Shown: one piece after another, positions 15,713-23,245 of the stretch
Layout: each line of letters begins with the position of its first letter
How positions within the stretch are numbered: position 1 is the stretch's first letter
Origin: DAIPKP01 sp964539095
Lineage (GTDB): Bacteria; Synergistota; Synergistia; Synergistales; Aminiphilaceae
Length of the DNA: 45,760 bases
Direction: 5' to 3'
Assembly: GCA_964539095.1 (NCBI GenBank)
Contig: CAZIFL010000024.1
Span: 1-45,760, forward strand
Notes under the pieces: model-generated
Seen by the model: only the letters and a program-made list of their open reading frames with translations
Told to the model about the DNA's origin: nothing
The model's database searches: none
Program-made: the position numbers and the translations under genes

Positions 15713-16726
15713 GTGAAAAAGATGAAAAATTCCTGTGTTGTAGTAGCCCTGCTGGCTTGTACGCTGATGTTTTCCCTGGCCGGTCTGGCGTCGGCGGCGG
15801 AGATCACACTCAAGTTCGCCGGGCAGTCTCCTGCAGATCACCCTGCCACCAAGCTTATGGAAGAGATCGCCCAGGAGATCGCTGAGAAGTCCGACGGGCG
15901 TATTGAGGTTCGTGTCTATCCCGCGAGCCAGCTCGGAGACTACACTCTGATCTACGAAGAGCAGATCCGGGGGACCATGGATATGTCCTGCATGTCCGTC
16001 CCCAGCCAGTTTGATCCTCGGCTGGAGCTGGTCTATATCAACGGTTATGTTCGGGGTTATAACGATGTAGCCCGAGTCTTCTCCCCCGAGGGGTGGCTCT
16101 TCAAAAAGATGGACGAGCTGAACAGCCGGCTGGGTGTGAAGCTCCTCGGCTTTTATATCGAAGGAATGATCGGTACCGGCACCACCAAGCCCGCAGTGGA
16201 GCCCATTAATCCCGCAGTGAATAAAGAAGTGTTGATTCGGGTTCCCAACATGGACGTCTACAAGCTTGCGGCGGATGCCATGGGCTACCAGACTGTCACC
16301 ATTCCCTGGGCGGATGTCTACCAGTCCATGCAGACCGGTGTCTGCTCCGGTATGAACGGCTTCTCCGTCTCTGCAGCCTATACCATTCTCGGAGATGTGC
16401 TTAAGTACTGGTATATGACCAACTACTCCCTGGAATGCCTGAACTACATGATCAGCGGCAAGGTGTGGAACCAGCTCAGCGAGGCGGATCAGAAGATCAT
16501 CCAGGATGCGGTGAACAATGCGACTGCCAAGAGCATCGTGAACGCCCAGAAGGAAGATGAGCACTACATGGAGCTTATGCGGCAGAAGGGGATTCAGGTC
16601 TTCACCTACACCGAAGAGGAGCTTACCCCCATCGCCGAAGCCTGCGCCAGCACCTGGCCCAAGCTGGAAAAGAACATGGGTAAAGAGCTTATGGATGAGT
16701 TCCGGAAGGAGCTTGCCCCTAAATAG
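15713..16726 (+). CDS. dctP: TRAP transporter substrate-binding protein DctP
   Basis: A 337-residue periplasmic receptor of a TRAP transporter. The signal peptide (KNSCVVVALLACTLMFSLAG then LASAAE) is followed by the DctP fold: EITLKFAGQSPADHPATKLM, LRVYPASQLGD-like VRVYPASQLGD, and LIRVPNMDVYKLAADAMGYQ with the conserved carboxylate-binding Arg, then TGVCSGMNG. It delivers an organic acid to DctQM. GTG 15713 has AAAGGAG at a good distance; ATG 15722 is the alternative. The membrane genes follow after an attenuator-like hairpin. Confidence 0.9.
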   Translation: MKKMKNSCVVVALLACTLMFSLAGLASAAEITLKFAGQSPADHPATKLMEEIAQEIAEKSDGRIEVRVYPASQLGDYTLIYEEQIRGTMDMSCMSVPSQFDPRLELVYINGYVRGYNDVARVFSPEGWLFKKMDELNSRLGVKLLGFYIEGMIGTGTTKPAVEPINPAVNKEVLIRVPNMDVYKLAADAMGYQTVTIPWADVYQSMQTGVCSGMNGFSVSAAYTILGDVLKYWYMTNYSLECLNYMISGKVWNQLSEADQKIIQDAVNNATAKSIVNAQKEDEHYMELMRQKGIQVFTYTEEELTPIAEACASTWPKLEKNMGKELMDEFRKELAPK

Positions 16727-16760
16727 GAGTATCTTTTCCTTGTTGTTATGAAGTAACTAC

Positions 16761-16800
16761 GGGAGAATCCCCGATTTTTTTCAAGGGATTCTCCCCTTTT
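16761..16800 (+). terminator. Attenuating terminator between dctP and dctQ
   Basis: GGGAGAATCCC (16761-16771) pairs with GGGATTCTCCC (16785-16795), followed by CTTTT. It sits between the binding-protein gene and the membrane genes. Such hairpins usually let only part of the transcripts continue, giving more DctP than DctQM. Confidence 0.75.
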
Positions 16801-16820
16801 GTCGAAAGGGGCGTAACGTT

Positions 16821-17393
16821 ATGGCTGACCATATATGCACTAATCAGACCGAAATGGAGCCCGCTCCCGTAAGGGTGCCGAAAAATCTCTTCGATAAGAT
16901 TGTGATCCGGGGTTTTTCTCTTGTCTGTTTCAGTACCTCTATCACTCTGGCAATACTCATCAGCGCCGCCACCCTTGTGCGCTATGTGCTGCGAGGAGAT
17001 CTTTACGGCTATGAAGAGTGGGTAAAGCTCTTCGCCTTCTGGCTCTACTTCTCCGGTGCCGCCATCGGAGCTTTCAACGGCACCCACGTCTCGGCGGATC
17101 TGGTGAACTCCTATCTTCCCGAGGGAATTCTCAAGCGTCTTCTGGTGCTGCTCAAGAGCGTTATCACCCTCGGGGTTTCTCTGCTTTTTGTCTGGTACGG
17201 CTACGATTTCTTCATGTTCGGCTTTATGGGTCCCCTGGGGACGGGGATCGCCCTGCCGAAAACCACCATCTGGCGCATACCTCTCTGGACATCCTACCTT
17301 GCCATCTTCCTGGGGCTCATCTTCATGGCCTTCTACTTCCTCATGGATCTGCTGCGGAGCTTGAAGGCCCTTTTCGGAGGTAACCGCTCATGA
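16821..17393 (+). CDS. dctQ: TRAP transporter small permease DctQ
   Basis: A 190-residue membrane protein with four predicted helices: ITLAILISAATLVRYV, WVKLFAFWLYFSGAAIGAF, VITLGVSLLFVWYGYDFFMF and SYLAIFLGLIFMAFYFLMDL. The FNGTHVSADLV after the second helix and the length are typical of DctQ. It couples the binding protein to the large permease. It overlaps dctM by four bases (ATGA). Confidence 0.88.
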   Translation: MADHICTNQTEMEPAPVRVPKNLFDKIVIRGFSLVCFSTSITLAILISAATLVRYVLRGDLYGYEEWVKLFAFWLYFSGAAIGAFNGTHVSADLVNSYLPEGILKRLLVLLKSVITLGVSLLFVWYGYDFFMFGFMGPLGTGIALPKTTIWRIPLWTSYLAIFLGLIFMAFYFLMDLLRSLKALFGGNRS

Positions 17394-18706
17394 TTTATGT
17401 AGCTCTGCTCATTCTGCTTTCAACCCTCATCATCGGGGTTCCCGTGCCGGTGAGTTTCATGTCCTCCGCGGCGTGGCTCATCTTCTTCGGAGGCCCTGAC
17501 GGGGCGGGATATGCTGCAAGTCAGCTCCTCCCCTACGGATTCACCCAGATGAACTCGGTCTCGCTTATCGCCATCGCCCTCTTTATCATGGCGGGAGGGA
17601 TCATGGAACGGGGAGGCATTGGAGAGAAGCTTATTGATCTGGTGGATGTCTTTGTGGGCCATCTTCGGGGCGGGCTGGGAATCGTGGGGACCATCTCCTG
17701 CGCGGTTTTCGGTTCCATCTCTGGCGCTGCGTGCGCCACCCTCTCCTGCATCGGTTCCATCATGTTCCCTCGCTTCCGCCGGGAGGGGTATCCTCGGGGA
17801 CATGCGGCGGCGCTCATGGCGAACGCCTCTCTTCTCGGGCTTCTTATTCCGCCAAATGCCACCCTCATCATCTTCGCCTGGATCAGCGGCCAGTCCGTGC
17901 TGGCGTGCTTCCTCTCCACGGTGGTGCCGGGAATCGTTACCACCATTCTGATCTGCCTTGTCAACATGTGGCTTCTCCGGAATAACAAAGAGGTTCTGGT
18001 GGCGCATAAGCGAGATGGGGCGGCGAAGTGGAGGCTCTTTAAGGAGCGGGGGCGCTTGGCCATCCCGGCTCTCATGCTTCCGGTGATCGTCCTTGGGGGA
18101 ATCTACGGAGGCATCATGACCACCACCGAGGCTTCGGCGGTGGCGGTGCTCTACTCCATTCCCGTAGGGATGTTCGTCTATAAGGGGCTGAAGTGGCGGG
18201 GGCTCTTCGATGTGGTGGTGGAGTCTGCCATAACCACCGGAGTTATCATGGTGATGCTCTATTCGGTCTCCATGCTGAGCCGTCTCTACATTCTGGAGGA
18301 CCTTCCCGCCAAGATGCTGCACCTCTTCTATGCGGTTTCGGAAAATCGCTGGATTATTCTCTTCATGATCAATATCTTCCTGGTGATCATGGGGATGCTT
18401 ATGGACGACATCAGCGTGGTGGTGCTTACTACGCCGGTGCTCATGCCCATCATTATGGAACTCGGCTTCAACCCCATCCACTATGCCGCTATCCTGGGGG
18501 TGAATACCGGTCTGGGGTGTATTACGCCACCTGCCGCACCGGTGCTCTATCTCGGAGGGCGATTAGGAAACGCCCCCATCAACGAGATGATGACCCCCGC
18601 CCTCTGGTTTATTCTGCTCTGCTGGGGGCCGGTGCTTCTCTTTACAGCCTACTGTCCCAAGCTGGTACTCTTTCTCCCTCACGTGATTCTCGGAGTGCCC
18701 TGGTAA
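17390..18706 (+). CDS. dctM: TRAP transporter large permease DctM
   Basis: A 438-residue membrane protein with about twelve helices, the sodium-driven transport subunit of the TRAP system. Recognisable DctM segments are VPVPVSFMSSAAW, MNSVSLIAIALFIMAGGIME, GSISGAACATLSCIGSIMFP, LIPPNATLIIFAWIS and GCITPPAAPVLYLGG. The overlap with dctQ and its normal length suggest an intact operon. The substrate of the system is unknown. Confidence 0.9.
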   Translation: MIYVALLILLSTLIIGVPVPVSFMSSAAWLIFFGGPDGAGYAASQLLPYGFTQMNSVSLIAIALFIMAGGIMERGGIGEKLIDLVDVFVGHLRGGLGIVGTISCAVFGSISGAACATLSCIGSIMFPRFRREGYPRGHAAALMANASLLGLLIPPNATLIIFAWISGQSVLACFLSTVVPGIVTTILICLVNMWLLRNNKEVLVAHKRDGAAKWRLFKERGRLAIPALMLPVIVLGGIYGGIMTTTEASAVAVLYSIPVGMFVYKGLKWRGLFDVVVESAITTGVIMVMLYSVSMLSRLYILEDLPAKMLHLFYAVSENRWIILFMINIFLVIMGMLMDDISVVVLTTPVLMPIIMELGFNPIHYAAILGVNTGLGCITPPAAPVLYLGGRLGNAPINEMMTPALWFILLCWGPVLLFTAYCPKLVLFLPHVILGVPW

Positions 18707-18755
18707 CATAGGAGCTTGAGCAGGATAATACGTAGTATCCGAAAGGGGGAGCTTT

Positions 18756-19007
18756 ATGCAATTCTATCGTAATCTCTTTGCCCTTCTCTGTTTTTTCTTC
18801 TTCGCCATAGCCCTGGGAACGGGGTCTCCTCATGCCTACTGGGGATCTCTTATGTGCGGTTGCCTCTCCCGGGCGGCGGTGAGGAAGCAGTGGCCGGATC
18901 CGCCCTTTGCGAAAAGACTTCGGGCCTGGACGGAGGGGATTTCCTTTCTTGGGGGGCCTTCGGAAAATCCGGAAGCCTTTGATCTTCTCGGCAGGCGAGA
19001 GCTGTAA
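18756..19007 (+). CDS. Small hypothetical protein with an N-terminal hydrophobic segment
   Basis: An 83-residue frame starting at ATG 18756 with GGGGGAG well placed. The first 27 residues (FYRNLFALLCFFFFAIALGT) form a signal or membrane segment. The rest is polar and basic, without a recognised family. It is 49 bases after dctM and followed by a terminator, which supports a real gene at the end of the TRAP operon. Confidence 0.45.
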   Translation: MQFYRNLFALLCFFFFAIALGTGSPHAYWGSLMCGCLSRAAVRKQWPDPPFAKRLRAWTEGISFLGGPSENPEAFDLLGRREL

Positions 19008-19037
19008 GGTCTCTTCCGTAGCAGAAAGATTGATGGT

Positions 19038-19089
19038 GGCCTTGGAAATGAAGGAAACTTCCTTTGTTTCCGAGGCCCTTTCGTGTTTT
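19038..19089 (+). terminator. Terminator after the TRAP operon
   Basis: Long imperfect hairpin with arms GGCCTTGGAAATGAAGGAA (19038-19056) and TTCCTTTGTTTCCGAGGCC (19059-19077), followed by a T-rich stretch ending in TTTTT. Confidence 0.75.
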
Positions 19090-19295
19090 TGACATGCCTG
19101 AGAATCTGTGAAATTTCACAAAATTTTTCGAGGTTGGAGTTGGGCACCGTAGTGTCGGAATATCCTAACCAGCTCATCGAAGAATTCGACATTCCGACTC
19201 CGCTTCCCATGCACGTTACCGGGTGATGTGGTTTAATAGCAACGGACACCCCTTAAAGAGTCACACGGTATCTTCATGTACTATAATGACTATTG

Positions 19296-19323
19296 GCCCC
19301 CTTGAAGAAGGGGGCTTTTTTTG
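19296..19323 (+). terminator. Rho-independent terminator
   Basis: GCCCCCTT pairs with AAGGGGGC around a GAAG loop, followed by at least seven T residues. No clear gene ends at it, so it may close an unannotated transcript or the remnant upstream. Confidence 0.85.
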
Positions 19324-19417
19324 TGTCTGCCATCGTGTGGTTTCAGCTTTGTGGCTTGTGGCCCTGTATCCCTGCCCCTGCTCCCGTGCCTCTGATCTTC
19401 CGGCTTTCGTCTCGGGG

Positions 19418-19466
19418 TTGACAGCTTTGGGGGTATGATATACAAAAGATGCGTCTGTAATATACT
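19418..19466 (+). promoter_or_regulatory. Promoter region of the oxidoreductase operon
   Basis: TTGACA at 19418-19423 is followed by TATACA at 19439-19444 (15-base spacer, short). A second -10, TATACT in TGTAATATACTAGA near 19461, matches the motif upstream of dctP at 15352. Either could start the porGDAB transcript. Confidence 0.45.
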
Positions 19467-19488
19467 AGAACAATACAAGGAGGTTCCC

Positions 19489-20016
19489 ATGTACGAGATA
19501 CGTTGGCATGGCCGAGGCGGTCAGGGAAGTTTCACCGGAGCCAAGCTTCTCGGTACCGCCGCAGCCCTTTACGATGATCGTTACGCCCAGGCTTTTCCCT
19601 CCTTCGGGCCGGAACGCCGGGGTGCCCCGGTGCTGGGGTTCAACCGCATTGACGTGAACCCCATCCATCTGCGCAGCGAGGTGGATCGGTGCGATGTCAT
19701 TATCTTTCTGGATGAAACCCTTTGGGAAGAAGCCTATCTTGAGGATCTCAAGCCCGGAGCTTTTGTGCTGATCAACTCCTCAAAGCATTTTGAAGATCCC
19801 CGGGTTTTTTCCATGGATGCCACGGGAATGGCTCTGGAGATTTTGGGCAAACCCATGGCGAACACCGCCATGCTGGGGTTTCTGGCTGCCAAAGCCCCTG
19901 CAATGGTCTCCCGGGAAGCCTGTGAGAAAGCCATCGAAAAGAGCATGGGGGCCTCCCTTGCCAAGGGGAACCTTGCCCTCTTTCAGGCGGCTTTCTCTGT
20001 GGGAAAGGAGTGTTGA
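19489..20016 (+). CDS. porG: 2-oxoacid:ferredoxin oxidoreductase, gamma subunit
   Basis: A 175-residue gamma subunit of a pyruvate- or branched-chain 2-oxoacid:ferredoxin oxidoreductase. It starts MYEIRWHGRGGQGSFTGAKL, the family's GRGGQG signature, and continues with FPSFGPERRGAPV. The complex oxidatively decarboxylates 2-oxoacids to acyl-CoA and reduces ferredoxin. The start is fixed by AAGGAGG 6 bases upstream. The order gamma-delta-alpha-beta that follows is the archaeal/Thermotoga-type layout. Whether the substrate is pyruvate or a branched-chain acid cannot be read from the sequence. Confidence 0.9.
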   Translation: MYEIRWHGRGGQGSFTGAKLLGTAAALYDDRYAQAFPSFGPERRGAPVLGFNRIDVNPIHLRSEVDRCDVIIFLDETLWEEAYLEDLKPGAFVLINSSKHFEDPRVFSMDATGMALEILGKPMANTAMLGFLAAKAPAMVSREACEKAIEKSMGASLAKGNLALFQAAFSVGKEC

Positions 20017-20019
20017 TCT

Positions 20020-20325
20020 ATGCGGAATTTTGAGATGTCTCCGGTGCCGAAGCTGGATAGCCTGGAGGATTTTCCCCTGGGAAGCAGCTTCCCCTCCTTT
20101 TATATCACCGAAAAAAACGCGGGGTGGCGGGTCTTTCGCCCCGTGATTGATCTGGCAAAATGCGTGCAATGCCATCGCTGCTATCTCCTCTGCCCCGATG
20201 GAGCCATCCACAAAACCCCGGAAGGAACCTTCGAGGTGGATTATGATTTCTGTAAGGGGTGCGGCATCTGTGCCCATGAGTGCAAACTCCAGGCCATCAC
20301 CATGAAAAAGGAGGGCTCCGAATGA
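20020..20325 (+). CDS. porD: 2-oxoacid:ferredoxin oxidoreductase, delta (ferredoxin) subunit
   Basis: A 101-residue two-cluster ferredoxin subunit. Cys48, 51, 54 and 58 (CVQCHRCYLLCPD) and Cys78, 81, 84 and 88 (CKGCGICAHEC) each bind a [4Fe-4S] cluster with swapped fourth ligands. It carries electrons from the catalytic subunits to soluble ferredoxin. It starts 4 bases after porG and overlaps the alpha gene by ATGA. Confidence 0.92.
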   Translation: MRNFEMSPVPKLDSLEDFPLGSSFPSFYITEKNAGWRVFRPVIDLAKCVQCHRCYLLCPDGAIHKTPEGTFEVDYDFCKGCGICAHECKLQAITMKKEGSE

Positions 20326-21500
20326 GCAGCTATGCCTTTCTGAATGGCAATGAAGCGGTGGCCTGGGGAGTGCGGCTCTCCCGGCCCCAGGTAATCGCCG
20401 CCTATCCCATCACCCCCCAGACCAAGGCGGTGGAAAAGATCGCCGAGTTTGTTCAAAATGGAGAGCTTGCATGCGAGTATCTCCACGTGGAGTCCGAACA
20501 CAGCGCCATGTCCTGCTCCATCGGTGCCAGCTCCGTGGGGGCCCGGGCCTTCACCGCCACCTCTTCCCAGGGGCTACTCTACATGGGAGAGTGCCTTCCC
20601 TACGCTTCGGGGGCTCGGCTTCCCATCGTGATGATGAACGCCAACCGGGCCCTGGCCACCCCCTGGAACATCTACGGGGATCAGATGGATGTGATGTTCA
20701 TGCTCAACTCCGGGTGGATTCAGCTCTTTGCGGAAAATGCCCAGGAGGCGCTGGATCTCATGGTGCAGGCCTTTCGGCTCGGGGAGGATGAAACCATTCT
20801 CGCCCCGGTGATGGTGAATCTGGATGGATTTGTGCTTACCCATACCTATGAGAAGGTGCATATTCCCTCTCAGGAGGAGGTGGATGCCTTTCTCCCCGCC
20901 CCCAGGGTACACCCCCACATGATGAATGATGACCACCCCATGAGCATGAGCATCTCCGCCGGAAACCAGCATAACCAGGAATTCAAGATTCGTGAGCATC
21001 TGGAGATGCTGAGGGCGGAAAAACGCCTTGAAGAGATTGATAAAGAGTACGCTGCCCGGTTCGGCCGTTCCTGGGGTGGGGCTTTAGAGAGCTATCGAGC
21101 GGAGGATGCGGAGGTATTGCTCCTCTCGGCGGGAAGCATCTGCGGCACCCTGCGCTTTATGGTGGATGCTCTGCGGGAGCAGGGGCATTCCGTGGGGCTT
21201 TTGAAGCTTCGCATGGTGCGTCCCTTCCCCACGGAAGCTCTCGCCAAAGCCTGTGCGGGGGCTCGGGTGCTGGGGGTATTGGAGAAGGATCTTTCCTTCG
21301 GATACGAGGGAACCCTCTTTACCAACATAAACTCCGCCCTCCACCAGAAAAACCTGGCGCTCCGGAGTTTCAACTTTATCGGCGGTCTCGGGGGGCGGGA
21401 TATAACCCGACAGAACGTGGAGGAGATGGTCTCCATACTCGAAAAGGCGGATGCCGGAACCCCGACAATTCATGATCTCAATGGGAGGTGCCCCGTATAA
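20322..21500 (+). CDS. porA: 2-oxoacid:ferredoxin oxidoreductase, alpha subunit
   Basis: A 392-residue alpha subunit carrying the pyrimidine-binding part of the TPP site. SSYAFLNGNEAVAWGVRLSR then PQVIAAYPITPQTKAVEKIA is the classical N-terminus; VESEHSAMSCSIGASSVGAR follows, then ATSSQGLLYMGECLPYASG. Start ATG 20322 overlaps the delta stop; an in-frame ATG at 20280 lies inside the delta gene and is unlikely. It overlaps the beta gene by one base (TAATG). Confidence 0.92.
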   Translation: MSSYAFLNGNEAVAWGVRLSRPQVIAAYPITPQTKAVEKIAEFVQNGELACEYLHVESEHSAMSCSIGASSVGARAFTATSSQGLLYMGECLPYASGARLPIVMMNANRALATPWNIYGDQMDVMFMLNSGWIQLFAENAQEALDLMVQAFRLGEDETILAPVMVNLDGFVLTHTYEKVHIPSQEEVDAFLPAPRVHPHMMNDDHPMSMSISAGNQHNQEFKIREHLEMLRAEKRLEEIDKEYAARFGRSWGGALESYRAEDAEVLLLSAGSICGTLRFMVDALREQGHSVGLLKLRMVRPFPTEALAKACAGARVLGVLEKDLSFGYEGTLFTNINSALHQKNLALRSFNFIGGLGGRDITRQNVEEMVSILEKADAGTPTIHDLNGRCPV

Positions 21501-22408
21501 TGCAGTGGAATGCCCGAAATTTGCCCGAGGATGAACATTTCTATGGCCACAAGGCCTGTGGGGGATGCGGCGAAAGCTTGGCTCTGCGTCTTGCCCTGAA
21601 GGTGTTGGGTCCCGAGGCGTACCTCTCTCTCCCTGCGGGATGCATGGCGGCGGTCTCCTTCATCTACCCCAACATGGCCTTCCGGAACAACGCCACCATC
21701 ACCCCCTTTGCGGCCACCGCCGCGGTGGCCACGGGAGTTGAGGCGGGGCTTACGGCGCTGGGAAAGAAAAATCGCCTCTCCGTAGGCTTTGCGGGGGATG
21801 GAGGCACTGCGGATATCGGTTTACAGGCCCTCTCTGGGGCCATCGACCGGGGACGCAAATTTATCTACATATGTACGGATAACGAAGCCTACATGAATAC
21901 CGGAATTCAGCGCAGCGGCCTTACTCCCTTCGGGGCCTCCACCACCACCACTCCTTCGGGAAGGGCGGTGCGGGGAAATCTGGGAGAGAAGAAGAACCTC
22001 TTCCGCATCGTGGCGGCCCATGACATACCCTATGCTGCCACCGCAAGCATCGGCTACCCCGAGGATTTTCTCGCCAAGGTGCAGAAAGCCAAAGATGCCG
22101 AGGGGCCTTCCTACCTTCAGGTCTACTGCCCCTGCCCCACCGGATGGGGATATCCCCCGGAGATCACCGTGGATCTCGCCAAAGAGGCGGTGGATACGGG
22201 GCTGATCTTCCTTGGGGAATACGAAAAGGGAGCCTTCAAGCTTACCCGCCGCTCCAAGGAGTTTGCCCCCATAGGTGCGTATCTCCAGAGGCAGAAACGG
22301 TATCGCCATCTCAAAGAAGAGGATATCCGGCACATCGAAGAAGAGCGGGATAGAGTGTGGGCGGAAATTTTCGATTGCTGGCCAGGAGGCGCAAAAAGTT
22401 CTCTTTAG
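21500..22408 (+). CDS. porB: 2-oxoacid:ferredoxin oxidoreductase, beta subunit
   Basis: A 302-residue TPP-binding subunit. HKACGGCGESLALR (Cys20, Cys23) begins the [4Fe-4S] site. FAGDGGTADIG is the TPP-Mg motif, with CTDNEAYMNTGIQRSG downstream, typical of PorB/VorB. PSYLQVYCPCPTGWGYPPE closes the active-site region. It is complete and completes the four-subunit enzyme. The start at 21500 overlaps the alpha stop. It was preferred over an in-frame ATG 12 bases upstream. Confidence 0.92.
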   Translation: MQWNARNLPEDEHFYGHKACGGCGESLALRLALKVLGPEAYLSLPAGCMAAVSFIYPNMAFRNNATITPFAATAAVATGVEAGLTALGKKNRLSVGFAGDGGTADIGLQALSGAIDRGRKFIYICTDNEAYMNTGIQRSGLTPFGASTTTTPSGRAVRGNLGEKKNLFRIVAAHDIPYAATASIGYPEDFLAKVQKAKDAEGPSYLQVYCPCPTGWGYPPEITVDLAKEAVDTGLIFLGEYEKGAFKLTRRSKEFAPIGAYLQRQKRYRHLKEEDIRHIEEERDRVWAEIFDCWPGGAKSSL

Positions 22409-22433
22409 AAAGGATCTGAAGGGGTTCTCTTCC

Positions 22434-22476
22434 TGATATAATACCTTTTCAGTACTCTTGTACTCTTCTTCAGTAC
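22434..22476 (+). promoter_or_regulatory. Extended -10 promoter and palindromic operator of the GntR gene
   Basis: TGATATAAT at 22434-22442 is a textbook extended -10. Just downstream, AGTAC (22451-22455) and GTACT (22460-22464) form an inverted repeat with a TCTT centre, and another AGTAC follows at 22471. GntR/FCD proteins bind such short palindromes, so self-repression is likely. Confidence 0.55.
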
Positions 22477-22507
22477 CATAAAGAACAGGTCCACCCAGGA
22501 CAGAAGG

Positions 22508-23152
22508 ATGATGCTTGTGCTCCAGAGTAGTGAGGCAATTTTTGACAGTATCAGGAAGCGGATTATCGAACTGGAGTTTCCTCCGGGGAGCATGCTCAAC
22601 GAAAAAGATTTGAAGGAGGAGTTTGGGGTAAGCCGTACCCCCATACGGGAATCCCTCATCAAGCTCGCCCAGATTGGCCTGGTGGAGACCCGCCCCCGGG
22701 TAGGTACCTTTGTGACCCAGATCGACCTGCAGCAGGTAAAAAATGCCTACGAGGTAAAAAAGAATCTGGAGGGACTGGCGGCGGAGCTGGCGGCAAAACG
22801 AGCCACCGAGAAGGAGATAGAAGAGCTTTTCCTCATCATCGAAAGGTTTTCCTCCTACCATATCGTGGAGGATTACAAGCTCTGCATTCAGGACGATCAG
22901 CGCTTTCACCGGATTGCCCGGCTCTGCTCCCGAAACGAAACGCTTATCGAAATTCTGGATATGCTCAACACCCGTACCGCCCGGTTCCTTCAGTACATTC
23001 GCTATGTCATCACCGATTACGACTGGTTCCGCCGATCCCTCCGGGATATCGCCGAAGCCATTCGAAACCGAAACCCCGAGGCCGCCCGATTGCACACCGA
23101 AGCCCACACCAAGGAGTTTCTGGATCAGATGTCCCAGCGCTTTTTTGGGTAG
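22508..23152 (+). CDS. GntR-family transcriptional regulator, FCD domain
   Basis: A 214-residue regulator. Residues about 8-75 are the winged helix (IIELEFPPGSMLNEKDLKEE, FGVSRTPIRESLIKLAQIGL, VGTFVT). Residues about 80-210 are the all-helical FCD effector domain with the metal-binding style DDQRFHRIARLC. FadR-type FCD regulators sense organic acids. Its position after the 2-oxoacid oxidoreductase suggests control of that operon or the TRAP transporter. Two ATGs at 22508 and 22511 are possible starts after an AGAAGG. Confidence 0.88.
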   Translation: MMLVLQSSEAIFDSIRKRIIELEFPPGSMLNEKDLKEEFGVSRTPIRESLIKLAQIGLVETRPRVGTFVTQIDLQQVKNAYEVKKNLEGLAAELAAKRATEKEIEELFLIIERFSSYHIVEDYKLCIQDDQRFHRIARLCSRNETLIEILDMLNTRTARFLQYIRYVITDYDWFRRSLRDIAEAIRNRNPEAARLHTEAHTKEFLDQMSQRFFG

Positions 23153-23198
23153 TCGTCGTTGCCATCGCCGTTCCTGCTTTCTTTCGGTATTCCTGAGA

Positions 23199-23207
23199 TG
23201 CTATAAT
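23199..23207 (+). promoter_or_regulatory. Extended -10 promoter of the restriction operon
   Basis: TGCTATAAT at 23199-23207, 39 bases before the hsdM start, is a perfect extended -10 followed by an A-rich run. No good -35 is needed for this class. Confidence 0.6.
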
Positions 23208-23245
23208 AAAAAAGGAAAATAATGTGTTGAAAGGGTGCCGCAAAG

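Larger units (their letters stand above)
19008..19417 (+). other. Intergenic region with two terminators
   Basis: About 410 bases. The first part holds a terminator (19038-19089). A second, clean one is at 19296-19323. Between them one plus-strand frame reads EISQNFSRLELG then TVVSEYPNQLIEEFDIPTPL and stops at a TGA near 19224; it has no start and I recognise no family, so it may be a gene remnant. GTCGGAAT (19154-19161) and ATTCCGAC (19191-19198) can pair. A small RNA ending at the second terminator is possible. Confidence 0.35.
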
